A DNA stretch of 64,000 nucleotides from F23-D06 sp045130275 (GTDB lineage Bacteria > Bacteroidota > Bacteroidia > Bacteroidales > WCHB1-69): the NCBI GenBank assembly GCA_045130275.1, contig JBGUPL010000013.1, forward strand, positions 7,088 to 71,087. The letters are read 5' to 3'. Position 1 is the first letter of the stretch; each line of letters begins with the position of its first letter. Positions 9,306-20,414 of the stretch are shown here, one piece after another. The position numbers were made by a program, and so were the translations under genes. The notes under the pieces were generated by a model. That model was not told where the DNA came from. It worked only from the letters and a program-made list of their open reading frames with translations, and made no database searches.

Positions 9306-11231
<1,926 letters not shown>

Positions 11232-11264
11232 TATGGGAGACAGGGTTCAACGTTCAAGGATCGA

Positions 11265-12443
11265 TTAGGATTGCCGCAGCAACTCCATCGGATCCTCCTT
11301 CTGGTTTTCTTCATAGGAAACTTTGCCGATATTCAAGAGCATACCTACGGCACATCCCGAGACAAACAGGGAGGCGCCGCCGCTGCTGATGAACGGGAGC
11401 GTCTGTCCCGTGGTGGGCAGGAGCTCGCAGTTCACCCCGATATGCACCAGTGCCTGGCAGGTGAACCAGAAGCCGATGCCGAAGGCCAACAGCCGCCCGA
11501 ATGTGCCTGTCGCCTCCTTGGCGATTTTCCGGGATCTATAAAAGATGATGAGATAGGCCAGCAATACCGCCACTCCCACCACAATGCCTGTCTCCTCAAA
11601 CAAAGACGCGAAGGCATAATCGGTCTCCTTCTCCGGCAACCGGTTTTTGATGACCCCTTTGCCGGGACCCGCGGGATTGAAGCCCGACCGGGCGATGGCC
11701 GTCCGCGCCAAAATCATCTGATCGCCATAACCGTTGGTGTTATCCTTGGTGACAAAATACTCAAGTCTGTTGATGAACGTCGCCATTCGCCCGAACTTCG
11801 ACTGTTTCTCCTCACTGAGATTCACCGCGACAATCATGGCCACGATCAACAATGCGGAGACGATCCCGAGCATTCCGGCAATGTCACGCAATTTGAACCC
11901 TCCAATGAAAAACAACACCAGACCTGTTACAAAGAGGATAATGGCCGTGGACATATTCATCGTAGCTATGCACAAACAGAAAAACGAGAGCAACAGAAAC
12001 AGGTACCGGACATTGTTCGGGGTGATTTCCCCATGATTATGGTACAACCGCGCAATATAATTGGCGATATAGAATATTATCAAGAACCCAATAATGTAGA
12101 AAGTCTGCACGTCACGGCCAAAAATGGTGACGCCGCGCACGGCTTGTGAAAGCATGGTCAGCACCAACAGCACCACAGCCAAAAGGAGCAGGAACGGAGC
12201 CGCCACCCCAACCTTCCGATAATCGAATTGGTACACCAAGAACATCCCGACATAGCCGAACAACAGATGTTTGAGATGCTGGAGAACCACGGCTCCGCGC
12301 ATGCTGTAAACCATCACGATGGATATAGCCGTCAGGAAAACCACAAGGATCAGGATCACCTTGTCGGTTTTCAGCGTAATCCGCCGCAGGAAAGACATCT
12401 TCGGCAACGGGGAAACGGTCGGGCTTGAGGTATCTGCATCCAT
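11265..12443 (-). CDS. ftsW: FtsW, lipid II polymerase/divisome protein
   Basis: Polytopic SEDS-family glycosyltransferase of the division septum, working with the class B PBP encoded upstream. The 392 residues contain about ten hydrophobic segments and the conserved C-terminal block (GLLxxTGxTLPFISSGGASL-like, here TTGQTLPFISSGGAS). I place the start at the ATG at 12443 (MDADTSSPTVSPL), 10 bases after the preceding stop. The longer open frame to 12575 only overlaps the murD-like gene in another frame. RodA is the alternative SEDS paralogue, but the dcw position favours FtsW. Confidence 0.92.
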   Translation of the reverse strand: MDADTSSPTVSPLPKMSFLRRITLKTDKVILILVVFLTAISIVMVYSMRGAVVLQHLKHLLFGYVGMFLVYQFDYRKVGVAAPFLLLLAVVLLVLTMLSQAVRGVTIFGRDVQTFYIIGFLIIFYIANYIARLYHNHGEITPNNVRYLFLLLSFFCLCIATMNMSTAIILFVTGLVLFFIGGFKLRDIAGMLGIVSALLIVAMIVAVNLSEEKQSKFGRMATFINRLEYFVTKDNTNGYGDQMILARTAIARSGFNPAGPGKGVIKNRLPEKETDYAFASLFEETGIVVGVAVLLAYLIIFYRSRKIAKEATGTFGRLLAFGIGFWFTCQALVHIGVNCELLPTTGQTLPFISSGGASLFVSGCAVGMLLNIGKVSYEENQKEDPMELLRQS

Positions 12444-12453
12444 AACAACACTG

Positions 12454-13011
12454 TTAAAGTTGTGCAACAGAAGCTTTGAAACGTTCGCCGCGTTCCCTGT
12501 AGGTGACCTGGCCGTTGCCGTGGACGCCCGGAGCATACAACACCGCATCGCCTTTCTGGCAGGAATAGAATGCATGGTTCACTGCATCCTCCATGCTCAT
12601 GGTCATCATCACCGGAATGCCCAACTCCGCAATTCTTTGGTAAACATCAATGCTGTACACGCCTTGCAGCACCACCTCCTTGACCTTTTGTTGCGCCTCT
12701 TTCAGGACATCCTCGCTCAAAAGGTCCGGGGAATCGATGTTGGTGATCCATACGGTGGGTTTGGTCATGGACTGCAACGAATACCAAACGGCATTTGCCG
12801 TGGTGGAACGCGCATCATCGATGAAATCCACGCCCGCGAAGCTCTTGACGTGCTCCAATTTGTGGGCGCTGCCCTCGAAATCGGACAACGATTCGGCTAT
12901 ATTTTTCTGACGCAGGCGGATCAGCTGTTCTGACAAAGTCCCAACCCGTGGATTGGATGTCTCTCTGGCTTGTTCGAACAAGCGAAAACTGTTATTCTTC
13001 TTTGTAGGCAT
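12454..13011 (-). CDS. MurD C-terminal-domain-only protein (degenerate Mur ligase)
   Basis: Sits in the murD slot between mraY and ftsW but is 185 residues instead of about 450. From about residue 38 it aligns by eye with the last part of MurD (UDP-MurNAc-Ala:D-Glu ligase): SLSDFEGSAHKLEHV, then VDFIDDARSTTANAVWYSL where MurD has NDSKATN, TKPTVWI as in Bacteroidota MurD, and a final RGERFKASV. The first two domains, with the ATP-binding GKT loop, are missing. The substrate-contacting motifs are altered (DSKATN to DARSTT; the SPACASFD-type loop to APGVHGNG; GGxDKG to TNIDSPD). The frame is clean, with only 61 bases between it and mraY, so no hidden N-terminal half. It cannot be an active ligase; a structural or regulatory role, or slow decay, is inferred. 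A full murD would have to be elsewhere. Confidence 0.8.
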   Translation of the reverse strand: MPTKKNNSFRLFEQARETSNPRVGTLSEQLIRLRQKNIAESLSDFEGSAHKLEHVKSFAGVDFIDDARSTTANAVWYSLQSMTKPTVWITNIDSPDLLSEDVLKEAQQKVKEVVLQGVYSIDVYQRIAELGIPVMMTMSMEDAVNHAFYSCQKGDAVLYAPGVHGNGQVTYRERGERFKASVAQL

Positions 13012-13072
13012 AATGGTTTGTGGTTTGTTATTTATTGTCTAAGGTTTTGATTTTAAGTCCAGGCCCGAAGTT

Positions 13073-14335
13073 TTATCGGATTTTCAGTGTCGCAATGGCC
13101 AACACCGCAAGGAGCATGCTGACCACAATGAACCGTTGCACGATTTTCGATTCATGCATCCCTTTTTTCTGAAAATGGTGATGCAGCGGCGACATCAGGA
13201 ATATACGCCGGCCTTCGCCGTAACGTTTTTTGGTGTATTTGAAATAAGACACTTGCATAATCACCGACAGGGACTGAGCCAGATAAATCCCACACAGGAT
13301 CGGGATAAGCAGCTCTTTGCGGATGATGATGCAGGATACTGCCACGATACCGCCGAGGGTGAGGCTTCCTGTGTCGCCCATGAACACCTGCGCCGGATAG
13401 CAGTTCCACCAATAGAAACCGATACAGGCGCCGATCACGGCCGAAACGAAAATCACCAACTCCCCGATATTGGGGATATACATGATGTTCAGATAATTGG
13501 CGAAAATCACATTTCCCGACACATAAGCGAGAATGGCTATACCAACAGCAACAGAGGCGGTTGTACCGGTCGCCAGGCCATCCAGCCCGTCAGTGAGGTT
13601 CGCCCCGTTGGAGACTGCCGCGATAATGAAAACGATTATCGGGATGAACAACAGGAACGACCACTTCCCGGATTTGTCACCCATCCAACGGGTAAGTGCA
13701 GCGTAATCCATCTCGTGGCTTTTCACAAAAGGAATCGTGGTCTTGGAAGAGTGATGGGGCTCATCGAAAAGTTTGGGTGTGTGCGCGTTACCTTGATTCT
13801 CCACTTGGAGCAACTCCCCGGATGTGACTTGGGTCACTTGCTGCTTCTGGACAGTTTTCTCGCAAATGACAGCACTCGGATGAAAATACATGACCGCGCC
13901 GACCACCAAACCAAGCAGAATCTGTCCCAACAACTTCTTGCGTGGCGAAAGTCCTTCCTTGTTCTTCTTGAAAACCTTGATATAGTCATCGGCAAATCCC
14001 AGCATTCCTAACCACAGAGTGGTGAAAATCATCAAAATGACATAGATATTCCGCAATTCACAAAGCAGAAGCACCGGAACGAGTATGGCGGCAATGATGA
14101 TGAGCCCGCCCATCGTGGGGGTGCCGGCTTTCTCACTCTGCCCCGCCAGTCCCAACTCTCTGACACTCTCCCCTATTTGCTTTTTTTTCAGGTATTTGAT
14201 GAAAAACTTACCAAAGAAAATAGAGATGATCAATGCCAGTACAAAGGCGGAAACGGAACGGAAGGAAATATATTGGAAGACACCCGTGCCGGGGTATCTT
14301 TGTGTATGCAGCCAAGAGAATAAATAATATAGCAT
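13073..14335 (-). CDS. mraY: Phospho-N-acetylmuramoyl-pentapeptide transferase
   Basis: Integral membrane enzyme that makes lipid I from UDP-MurNAc-pentapeptide and undecaprenyl phosphate. The 420 residues include the MraY landmarks: FADDYIKVFKKNKEGL with the catalytic Asp pair, NLTDGLDGLATG, FMGDTGSL and PLHHHFQKKG near the end. An extra hydrophilic stretch of roughly 70 residues follows the fifth membrane segment (around 160-230), a size usual in Bacteroidota MraY. It starts 11 bases after the murE stop, so the two are co-transcribed. Confidence 0.96.
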   Translation of the reverse strand: MLYYLFSWLHTQRYPGTGVFQYISFRSVSAFVLALIISIFFGKFFIKYLKKKQIGESVRELGLAGQSEKAGTPTMGGLIIIAAILVPVLLLCELRNIYVILMIFTTLWLGMLGFADDYIKVFKKNKEGLSPRKKLLGQILLGLVVGAVMYFHPSAVICEKTVQKQQVTQVTSGELLQVENQGNAHTPKLFDEPHHSSKTTIPFVKSHEMDYAALTRWMGDKSGKWSFLLFIPIIVFIIAAVSNGANLTDGLDGLATGTTASVAVGIAILAYVSGNVIFANYLNIMYIPNIGELVIFVSAVIGACIGFYWWNCYPAQVFMGDTGSLTLGGIVAVSCIIIRKELLIPILCGIYLAQSLSVIMQVSYFKYTKKRYGEGRRIFLMSPLHHHFQKKGMHESKIVQRFIVVSMLLAVLAIATLKIR

Positions 14336-14346
14336 ATCTTTCTGAT

Positions 14347-15819
14347 TTATTGAATGTTGAAATTGGCTTTTAGTTCTTCTGTATCATCAAAATGGTGTTT
14401 GACGTGGTTGATTTCCTGATAGTTCTCATGCCCTTTTCCCGCCACAAGAAGCACTCCTTGCGGTTGCAACATCATGCAGGCCGTCTTGATGGCCTCGCGA
14501 CGGTTCTCAATGACCAACACCTGCTTGGATTTCGCTGCGGGGACGCCTTTCAACATGTCGTTCAGAATGGCTTGAGGATCTTCGGTACGAGGATTGTCGG
14601 AGGTAAGCAACACTTTGGAACTGTAACGGCAGGCAATTTCAGCCATTTCAGGGCGTTTCAGCGCGTCCCTGTCTCCTCCGCAGCCCACCACTGTAATCAC
14701 CTCAGCCCCTTTGCCGACGATGTCGCGGATGGTTTTCAACACATTTTCAAGGGCATCTGGTGTATGCGCATAGTCCACAATGGCCGTGCCTCCCGCTTCA
14801 TTGTGCAACATCTGGAAACGACCCGCCGCACTGTCCAGCATACTCATTTTCGTCAGCACCATGTCCTTGTCCAGACCCAACAGAACTGCTGCCCCATAGA
14901 TGGCCAAGAGATTGTATGCATTGAACTTGCCGCAAAGCTTGAAATAGACCTCCCGGTCGTTGATCCTCATGTGGAGACCGGTGAAGGCGTTTTCCATCAC
15001 CAAACCTTTGAAATCGGCGGCGGTACGGAGACTGTATGTATGAACGGCCGCCTTGGTGTTCTGCACCATCACCCGACCGTTTTTGTCATCGACATTGGTA
15101 AGGGCGAAGGCCGTTTTAGGCAATTTGTCAAAGAAGGACTTCTTGGCCGCGATGTAATTGGCGAACGTCTTGTGGAAATCAAGGTGATCGTGGGTGATGT
15201 TACTGAAGATCGCACCGGCGAAACGCAATCCGGAGACCCGATGTTGGCAAAGCGCATGCGAACTGACTTCCATGAAGCAGTACTCGCACTGGCTCTCAAC
15301 CATCTGGGAGAGCAATTTGTTGAGTTCTACCGCGTCAGGCGTGGTGTGGGTAGCAGGAATCGTTTCATCCCCCACCCTATTGACAATTGTGGAGAGCAGA
15401 CCCGCCTTGTGACCTGCCAACATAAAGAGACGGTGAAGGAGGGTGACCGTAGTGGTCTTGCCGTTGGTTCCGGTGATTCCAACCAGCTTCAGTTTGCGGC
15501 TCGGATGGTCGAAAAAAGCATCTGCAAGCAGGCCCAACGCCACGGAACTGTCCGCCACCTTGATGTAACATACATGCTCGTCAAGTGTGTCGGGAAGCGT
15601 CTCGCACACCACGGCGCGGCATCCCTGTGCGATGGCGGCCGGAATGTACTTGTGTCCATCCGTCTGCGTACCACGCTGTGCCACATAGAGTTGCGTAGTG
15701 CCTTCGGGCTGGACCGACACGACACGAGAGTCAAACAGTATTTCCGAAATGTTCAACTCCGGAAACCCCGTCAGCTCATAAGAGCGCAACGACTTCAGCA
15801 GTATATCCAATGGTTTCAT
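14347..15819 (-). CDS. murE: UDP-N-acetylmuramoyl-tripeptide synthetase
   Basis: Cytosolic Mur ligase adding the third stem residue to UDP-MurNAc-Ala-Glu. 490 residues: an N-terminal UMP-binding domain (SEILFDSRVV), central ATPase loop GITGTNGKTTTV near residue 115, and a C-terminal domain with TSDNPRTEDP. The DNPR box is the hallmark of enzymes that add meso-diaminopimelate, so the wall is predicted to be DAP type. It is separated from ftsI by a 7-bp tandem array and followed closely by mraY. Confidence 0.96.
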   Translation of the reverse strand: MKPLDILLKSLRSYELTGFPELNISEILFDSRVVSVQPEGTTQLYVAQRGTQTDGHKYIPAAIAQGCRAVVCETLPDTLDEHVCYIKVADSSVALGLLADAFFDHPSRKLKLVGITGTNGKTTTVTLLHRLFMLAGHKAGLLSTIVNRVGDETIPATHTTPDAVELNKLLSQMVESQCEYCFMEVSSHALCQHRVSGLRFAGAIFSNITHDHLDFHKTFANYIAAKKSFFDKLPKTAFALTNVDDKNGRVMVQNTKAAVHTYSLRTAADFKGLVMENAFTGLHMRINDREVYFKLCGKFNAYNLLAIYGAAVLLGLDKDMVLTKMSMLDSAAGRFQMLHNEAGGTAIVDYAHTPDALENVLKTIRDIVGKGAEVITVVGCGGDRDALKRPEMAEIACRYSSKVLLTSDNPRTEDPQAILNDMLKGVPAAKSKQVLVIENRREAIKTACMMLQPQGVLLVAGKGHENYQEINHVKHHFDDTEELKANFNIQ

Positions 15820-15828
15820 TGTCTTTTT

Positions 15829-15884
15829 AAAGGTTAATGGTTAAAGGTTAATGGTTAAAGGTTAATGGTTAAAGGTTATAGTTT
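15829..15884. repeat. 7-bp tandem array between ftsI and murE
   Basis: Alternating heptamers AAAGGTT and AATGGTT (seven units) and then a degenerate ATAGTTT. It fills almost the whole 74-base gap inside the dcw operon, beginning ten bases before the murE start codon. Confidence 0.95.
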
Positions 15885-15893
15885 AAGTCAGGG

Positions 15894-18218
15894 TCAGGGA
15901 TCAAGATAGATTTTCACGATTCCTGACGAATTATCAAGCACTTGCGATTTGACGCGGCCTTTTCCTGAGATTCTAACTTTGTAGCCGGCACGGATAAGTT
16001 CCGTGACAGCATCGGAGGCGAGCATACCCCGCACATCGGGCATTTTCTGGTACTGAGTCAGCGGCAGCGCGCGCACTGAGACGTGGCGGTTCGTGTCTGC
16101 CGCATCCACCCGGAGATAAGGCGCTGGCGTTTCGTAATCCACTGTATCATAGCCCAAACCGTTCAGCAGGGTGTTGAAGTATTTCCTGCGGATGGGGGCC
16201 GTGCGTCCCAGCGGCGTGAACGGGAAATCTGCGGCACTGCGTGTGGCACTGTAGTTGGAGCTGTTCATGATGCTGCGGGCAATGCGCGCGAAAGCATCAA
16301 CAGCCACACTACTCATCTGAGGCACACCGTAGATATAGACAATGACGGTGTATTGCGGCCTGTCCATCGGGAAGTAGCCACAGAAGGAGACCGCGTTGAT
16401 ATCCTTCCTGTAGCAACCCATCTGCTCGTCCCAAATGTCGCGGGTTCCCGTCTTGCCTGCGAACATGCAGTTCTCGTCACGGTACCGGTAGGCTGTCCCG
16501 TGTTCACCCCACACCACTTGCTCCAGATAATAGCGTGCCTTCCGGACAGTGGAAGCAGAGGCTATGGAATCCATAAGTACCTGTGGCTCAAAACGTTGAA
16601 CGGTATCATACATATCCGTGACATAACGGACAAACATAGGTGCCATCATCTTTCCATCGTTGGCAATGGCGTTGTAATAGATCAACGTTCGGATAATCGG
16701 GATGTTGAAGCCCGCCCCGAAACAAGTTGCATAGTAGGTGTTAAAATCGTTGGTGCCGTCCTTGATGCGGGCAGGCAGAAGGTCGCCGAGCTGGCTGTGC
16801 ACCGTGTCCAGGAGACCGAACTTCCTGAGCTGCTCGAGATAGTTGGCGAACCCCCGTTTCCCGTACGTGTCAAAGATCATCTTGGCTATACCGACATTCG
16901 ACGAACGTTTGAACACCTCAAGGGCAGAGACGTCGAGCACCGGATAGTCATGGTCAACCTTCGTGTACTTGAGGATTTTTCCGGATTTTGTGGGGAATTC
17001 GAACGTGTTCTTGTAGATTCTGTACCTGCCGACGGTGTCATTGGGGACTTTCTCGAGGTATGCCAGCAGGGAAGCCAGTTTGAAGGTGGAGCCCGGCTCG
17101 ACCTTGGCATTGAGGGCATACTCCATGCTTTCGGTATAGTAGGAAGCGTCAGGCGCCGCACGGCGCAGGTTGGAAATGGCCTTGATCTCACCGGTCTTGG
17201 TCTCCATCACGATGGCGCAGCCCCACTCCGCATTCAACTCCGAAAGTTTCCGGGAGAGTTCGTTGTGTACAGCGTGCTGTATTTCCAACTTCAAGGTAGT
17301 GTGGATGTTATAGCCATCGACAGGGTCCATTCTGTCCCGAAGCGGCACTTTGGCATGGTTAAGTTCAAGGTATTTCTTACTGCCCTCGACACCGCCCAGA
17401 ATGTCGTTCATGGAATGCTCCAGCCCGTATTGGCGTTCCGGACTCTCCACACCGAGAGTGCGCTTGGCCATCTCCCCATAGGGGTTAATACGCACATTCG
17501 CAGACACATAGTTGAAGTGCGGATGCATCACTGCCACCCGGAGGGTGTCATAGGTGGGCGCCGCTTCGACACCTTGGCGTTTCGCTCTTCTTTTCTCCCG
17601 TTTGCTTATCTTCTTGTCGGCCACGACAACCGTCTTGAACAGATAAGGCCGGTTTTTGATGAATGCGGTATCGACGCCCATCACCCACGACTTTTCATCC
17701 CAATCCTTCACGGGGAACAGGGTGGCATAGTGCTTGTTCTTGACATTCTTTTTGAAGAAGTCGTAGTAGTAATCGGCATCATATCTCGGGAAACGGTCTT
17801 TGAATTGCAGATAAAAGTCATCGGCCAGTTTGCGGAAGATGGAGTCGAAGGCGTTCGGATTCTTGCTGAGCGTGTCGCCATACTCTTTCACAAAGCCTTT
17901 GCCGTCGAAGGCCACCTCGAAAACGGTGAAATTCGCCACCAGCACACGGCCGTGGTCATCATAGATCTCGCCGCGGACAGGCCGCAGGGTGTTCTCGCGC
18001 ACGAAACAGTAGGTGTCGTCGTTCGCCAGATCCTCCCAGCCGGGCTCGGTGGTGTCCACACATTTGTCGGACGTGCCGGAAGCGACAGCGCGTTCCACGA
18101 TGGAAAGGTAGAGGATCTTGGCCAAGCAGGCAACGCCGAACAACAGCATCAGCAGATAAACCACCGACATTCTCCGCAAGGTGGTAGGAGAGGCCTCTTT
18201 TCTTCTACTTGTTTTCAT
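15894..18218 (-). CDS. ftsI: Septal transpeptidase (class B PBP, FtsI) with PASTA domain
   Basis: Cross-links septal peptidoglycan. The 774 residues have an N-terminal membrane anchor (about 18-40), a dimerisation region, and the penicillin-binding domain with the active-site tetrad GSTFKLAS, the SSN triad (KRSSNVGI) and GKTGT (FAGKTGTRD). It ends in one PASTA domain (MPDVRGMLASDAV to KIYLDP). The start overlaps ftsL by 14 bases, which implies translational coupling. A Lys/Arg-rich insert (KKISKREKRRAKRQ) near residue 200 is unusual but in frame. Confidence 0.94.
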   Translation of the reverse strand: MKTSRRKEASPTTLRRMSVVYLLMLLFGVACLAKILYLSIVERAVASGTSDKCVDTTEPGWEDLANDDTYCFVRENTLRPVRGEIYDDHGRVLVANFTVFEVAFDGKGFVKEYGDTLSKNPNAFDSIFRKLADDFYLQFKDRFPRYDADYYYDFFKKNVKNKHYATLFPVKDWDEKSWVMGVDTAFIKNRPYLFKTVVVADKKISKREKRRAKRQGVEAAPTYDTLRVAVMHPHFNYVSANVRINPYGEMAKRTLGVESPERQYGLEHSMNDILGGVEGSKKYLELNHAKVPLRDRMDPVDGYNIHTTLKLEIQHAVHNELSRKLSELNAEWGCAIVMETKTGEIKAISNLRRAAPDASYYTESMEYALNAKVEPGSTFKLASLLAYLEKVPNDTVGRYRIYKNTFEFPTKSGKILKYTKVDHDYPVLDVSALEVFKRSSNVGIAKMIFDTYGKRGFANYLEQLRKFGLLDTVHSQLGDLLPARIKDGTNDFNTYYATCFGAGFNIPIIRTLIYYNAIANDGKMMAPMFVRYVTDMYDTVQRFEPQVLMDSIASASTVRKARYYLEQVVWGEHGTAYRYRDENCMFAGKTGTRDIWDEQMGCYRKDINAVSFCGYFPMDRPQYTVIVYIYGVPQMSSVAVDAFARIARSIMNSSNYSATRSAADFPFTPLGRTAPIRRKYFNTLLNGLGYDTVDYETPAPYLRVDAADTNRHVSVRALPLTQYQKMPDVRGMLASDAVTELIRAGYKVRISGKGRVKSQVLDNSSGIVKIYLDP

Positions 18219-18621
18219 GAGTCCGCTCCTTTCTTTTAAACCAACGGCGCTTCTCCACCGGCTTCGGGGTCTCTTTCACCGTAAACGTGTGTTTCTCGTC
18301 TGTCACAAATCCCCTTTCCTGCATCTTCTGGATGAGGATTTTGTTTTTCTCGTAGGGGATGAACTGATTGTTCGCTTTCAGTTTGCTGATTTCCGCTTTA
18401 TACGTATTCTCCAGCTCCGTGATCTTCTTCTGTTTGACATGGATACGCTGCTCGCTGACCACCAAAATGGTGACCAGGATCAGCACGAAAAAGAAATACA
18501 AGTACCATGGACGGACTTTCTTTTTCACCAAAATCTCACCTCCGAAGATATTGGAGAAGAATTCACCGAAACGGGTGCGTTCTTTCGGCTGCTGTTGCGG
18601 ATTATGAGAGGTGGTTTCCAT
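18205..18621 (-). CDS. ftsL: FtsL-like divisome protein
   Basis: A bitopic membrane protein of 138 residues: about 37 cytoplasmic residues, one membrane span (WYLYFFFVLILVTILVV), and a short coiled coil (HVKQKKITELENTYKAEISKL), with a basic tail. Size, topology and position between rsmH and ftsI match FtsL, which scaffolds FtsB/Q/W/I at the septum. The sequence itself is poorly conserved in this family, so the call leans on context. It overlaps both neighbours. Confidence 0.85.
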   Translation of the reverse strand: METTSHNPQQQPKERTRFGEFFSNIFGGEILVKKKVRPWYLYFFFVLILVTILVVSEQRIHVKQKKITELENTYKAEISKLKANNQFIPYEKNKILIQKMQERGFVTDEKHTFTVKETPKPVEKRRWFKRKERTHENK

Positions 18622-19528
18622 GATTGATAGGGGTTATTTTCTCGGCGACGCGCAGTTTGGCGCTGCGGGCGCGAGGATTGACACTAATTTCTTCTTCATC
18701 AGGCTGAACGGCTTTCCTCGTGATGAGTTTGAACGGAGTCAGGGGATTGCCGTAAAAATCCTTCTCCACCTCGCCGTCCAGTTTTCCGGCACGCATGAAG
18801 TTCTTCACCATGCGGTCTTCCAAAGAATGGTAAGAGATGACGACCAGCCGGCCGCCAACTTTCAACGCTTCCAGGGCTTGCGTGAGAAAAGACTCCAAAA
18901 CGGCCATTTCCTGGTTGACTTCGATGCGTATGGCCTGGAATATTTTGGAAAGGCTTTTATTCTCCTTCCCCCGCAACAACGACGGGCGAAGAGCCTCCAC
19001 CAGTTGTCCGGTGGTGGTGATGGGCTGCTCCTCACGGGCTTTAAGGATGCGGCGGGCCAACGCACGAGCGTCGGAAAGCTCGCCGTATCGGTAGAACATG
19101 TCGGTCAGCGCCTTCTCATCGTATTGGTTCACAACATCTTGGGCCGATTTTCCGGATTGAGTGTTCATCCGCATGTCCAACACGCCGTCCTCGCGGTAGG
19201 AAAAGCCGCGTTCAGGGGTATCGAACTGATGGGAAGAGACCCCAAGGTCGGCCAAGATGCCGTCCACGGGAAGGACCTGATGATATTTAAGGAATCTGTT
19301 GAGATTCTTGAAATTGGAAGGCACAAAAGTGAATCGCTCGTCCTCGATAAGTTGCGATTGCGCATCCGAATCCTGATCAAAAGCGACAAGACGGCCTTGC
19401 TGCAATTTCTGCATGATGGAACGAGAATGACCACCGCCGCCATAAGTGACATCGACATAAGTGCCGTTGGGATTTGTAACTAAGTAATCTACAGATTGTT
19501 GAAGAAGGACCGGGTTATGATATTCCAT
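18602..19528 (-). CDS. rsmH: 16S rRNA m4C1402 methyltransferase
   Basis: SAM-dependent methyltransferase (formerly MraW) acting on C1402 in the ribosomal P site. 308 residues, the usual length. It begins MEYHNPVLLQQSVDYL and carries the SAM-binding DVTYGGGGHSRSI, the motif GILADLGVSSHQFD, and the family's VVISYHSLEDRMVK. It overlaps mraZ by 14 bases upstream and ftsL by 20 downstream, so the head of the dcw operon is tightly coupled. Confidence 0.96.
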   Translation of the reverse strand: MEYHNPVLLQQSVDYLVTNPNGTYVDVTYGGGGHSRSIMQKLQQGRLVAFDQDSDAQSQLIEDERFTFVPSNFKNLNRFLKYHQVLPVDGILADLGVSSHQFDTPERGFSYREDGVLDMRMNTQSGKSAQDVVNQYDEKALTDMFYRYGELSDARALARRILKAREEQPITTTGQLVEALRPSLLRGKENKSLSKIFQAIRIEVNQEMAVLESFLTQALEALKVGGRLVVISYHSLEDRMVKNFMRAGKLDGEVEKDFYGNPLTPFKLITRKAVQPDEEEISVNPRARSAKLRVAEKITPINHGNHLS

Positions 19529-19997
19529 TTTGGCCCTCCTTTTCCGTCAAATAGTGCCCGAGGTGCATCTCCTCGTTGAGTTTCTCAAAGTCTTCGGGCT
19601 GCATGTCGAACTTTTCGTGGTATTTCCGACTGTTCCACATTTCGATCTGCCCATTATCCAGCACCATAACCAACTCTTTGTCAATGGAATACATATCCAT
19701 CAGCGGTTTAGGGATAACAATACGATGCTGGGCGTCGCATTCCAGCATGGCCGTGTTGCGCAGAAAGGCGTTGCGGTACAGTTTCACACGGGTCAGGTTG
19801 CGGTCAAGGGAATTCATATAGTCCATCTGCTTGCGATAGGCTTTTTCGGACCAAAGCATAATGTACTCGCCGAAACCGTGCGTGACATAGAAAGTCTTGC
19901 GCTCATCTTCCGACAGCGCACGCAAAAGAGCCGTGGGCAGCTTCAACCGCCCGCTCTTCTCTATCGAGACTTCCCAATATCCGTATTCCGTAGTCAT
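19515..19997 (-). CDS. mraZ: MraZ transcriptional regulator
   Basis: Double-wing AbrB-like DNA-binding protein that heads dcw clusters and represses its own operon in studied species. I choose the ATG at 19997 (MTTEYGYWEVSIEKSGRLKLP), which places the conserved KSGRLKLP wing at the normal distance and follows GGAAGGAAA. A longer frame to 20033 would add 12 residues that include the promoter region. A second wing appears near residue 100 (CDAQHRIVIPKPL). 160 residues is typical. Sequence divergence from model MraZ is considerable, but position and wing motifs agree. Confidence 0.9.
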   Translation of the reverse strand: MTTEYGYWEVSIEKSGRLKLPTALLRALSEDERKTFYVTHGFGEYIMLWSEKAYRKQMDYMNSLDRNLTRVKLYRNAFLRNTAMLECDAQHRIVIPKPLMDMYSIDKELVMVLDNGQIEMWNSRKYHEKFDMQPEDFEKLNEEMHLGHYLTEKEGQNGIS

Positions 19998-20030
19998 TTT
20001 CCTTCCAAAAAACCAGAATTTTTCAGACGA

Positions 20031-20038
20031 CAAAAATA
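20031..20038 (-). promoter_or_regulatory. Bacteroidota -7 element (dcw operon)
   Basis: TATTTTTG on the minus strand 33 bases upstream of the mraZ start. The likely promoter for the mraZ-to-ftsW transcript. Confidence 0.6.
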
Positions 20039-20414
20039 TAATTTTTCCTCAACAAATTTCCATAATCCTCTACTTATTTAATGCTTGTTGTTAAAAATTA
20101 CACTTAACATTCTGATTATCAATATGGAATAATATGGAAAAAAGTTATAAACACATTTCAACAATAAAAATAACATGTTGATTTACAAATAAATACAATA
20201 TACTGTTTATTAAATTGTTATATCGCTGATAGTTAGTTATTTTAATAAAATATCAAGATTATTATTCAAAAATAACACTGTCACCACAACTGATCTTGGA
20301 AAAAAATGGAAACTTTTGGAGAGCCACCCGCTCATCCAAACGCCAAATCAAGACATCGTCATGGTTATCGTCAAAAAATTGTATTTTTGCCGTCATAATA
20401 AGAAAGAAGCATCA
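20039..20414. other. AT-rich divergent intergenic region mraZ/hflX
   Basis: About 375 bases without a gene. Very AT-rich, with a closely spaced ATATGGAA pair near 20122-20140 and promoter elements at each end (mraZ leftward, hflX rightward). The ATATGGAA pair could be regulator sites, but nothing confirms MraZ binding. No RNA gene seen. Confidence 0.5.
20382..20389 (+). promoter_or_regulatory. Bacteroidota -7 element (hflX)
   Basis: TATTTTTG, 25 bases upstream of the hflX ATG at 20415. Its position supports the shorter hflX start. Confidence 0.55.

Noticed and set aside
13012..13072. Frameshifted N-terminal half of murD
   Set aside because: Only 61 bases separate the short MurD-like gene from mraY, too little for the missing 250-odd residues in any frame.
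16083..18239. 718-codon open frame opposite ftsI
   Set aside because: Exact antisense shadow of ftsI, whose active-site motifs are intact; the translation is rich in His/Val/Arg without any domain.
20039..20340. Possible replication origin in the AT-rich mraZ/hflX gap
   Set aside because: No convincing DnaA box cluster and no dnaA, dnaN or gidA neighbours.
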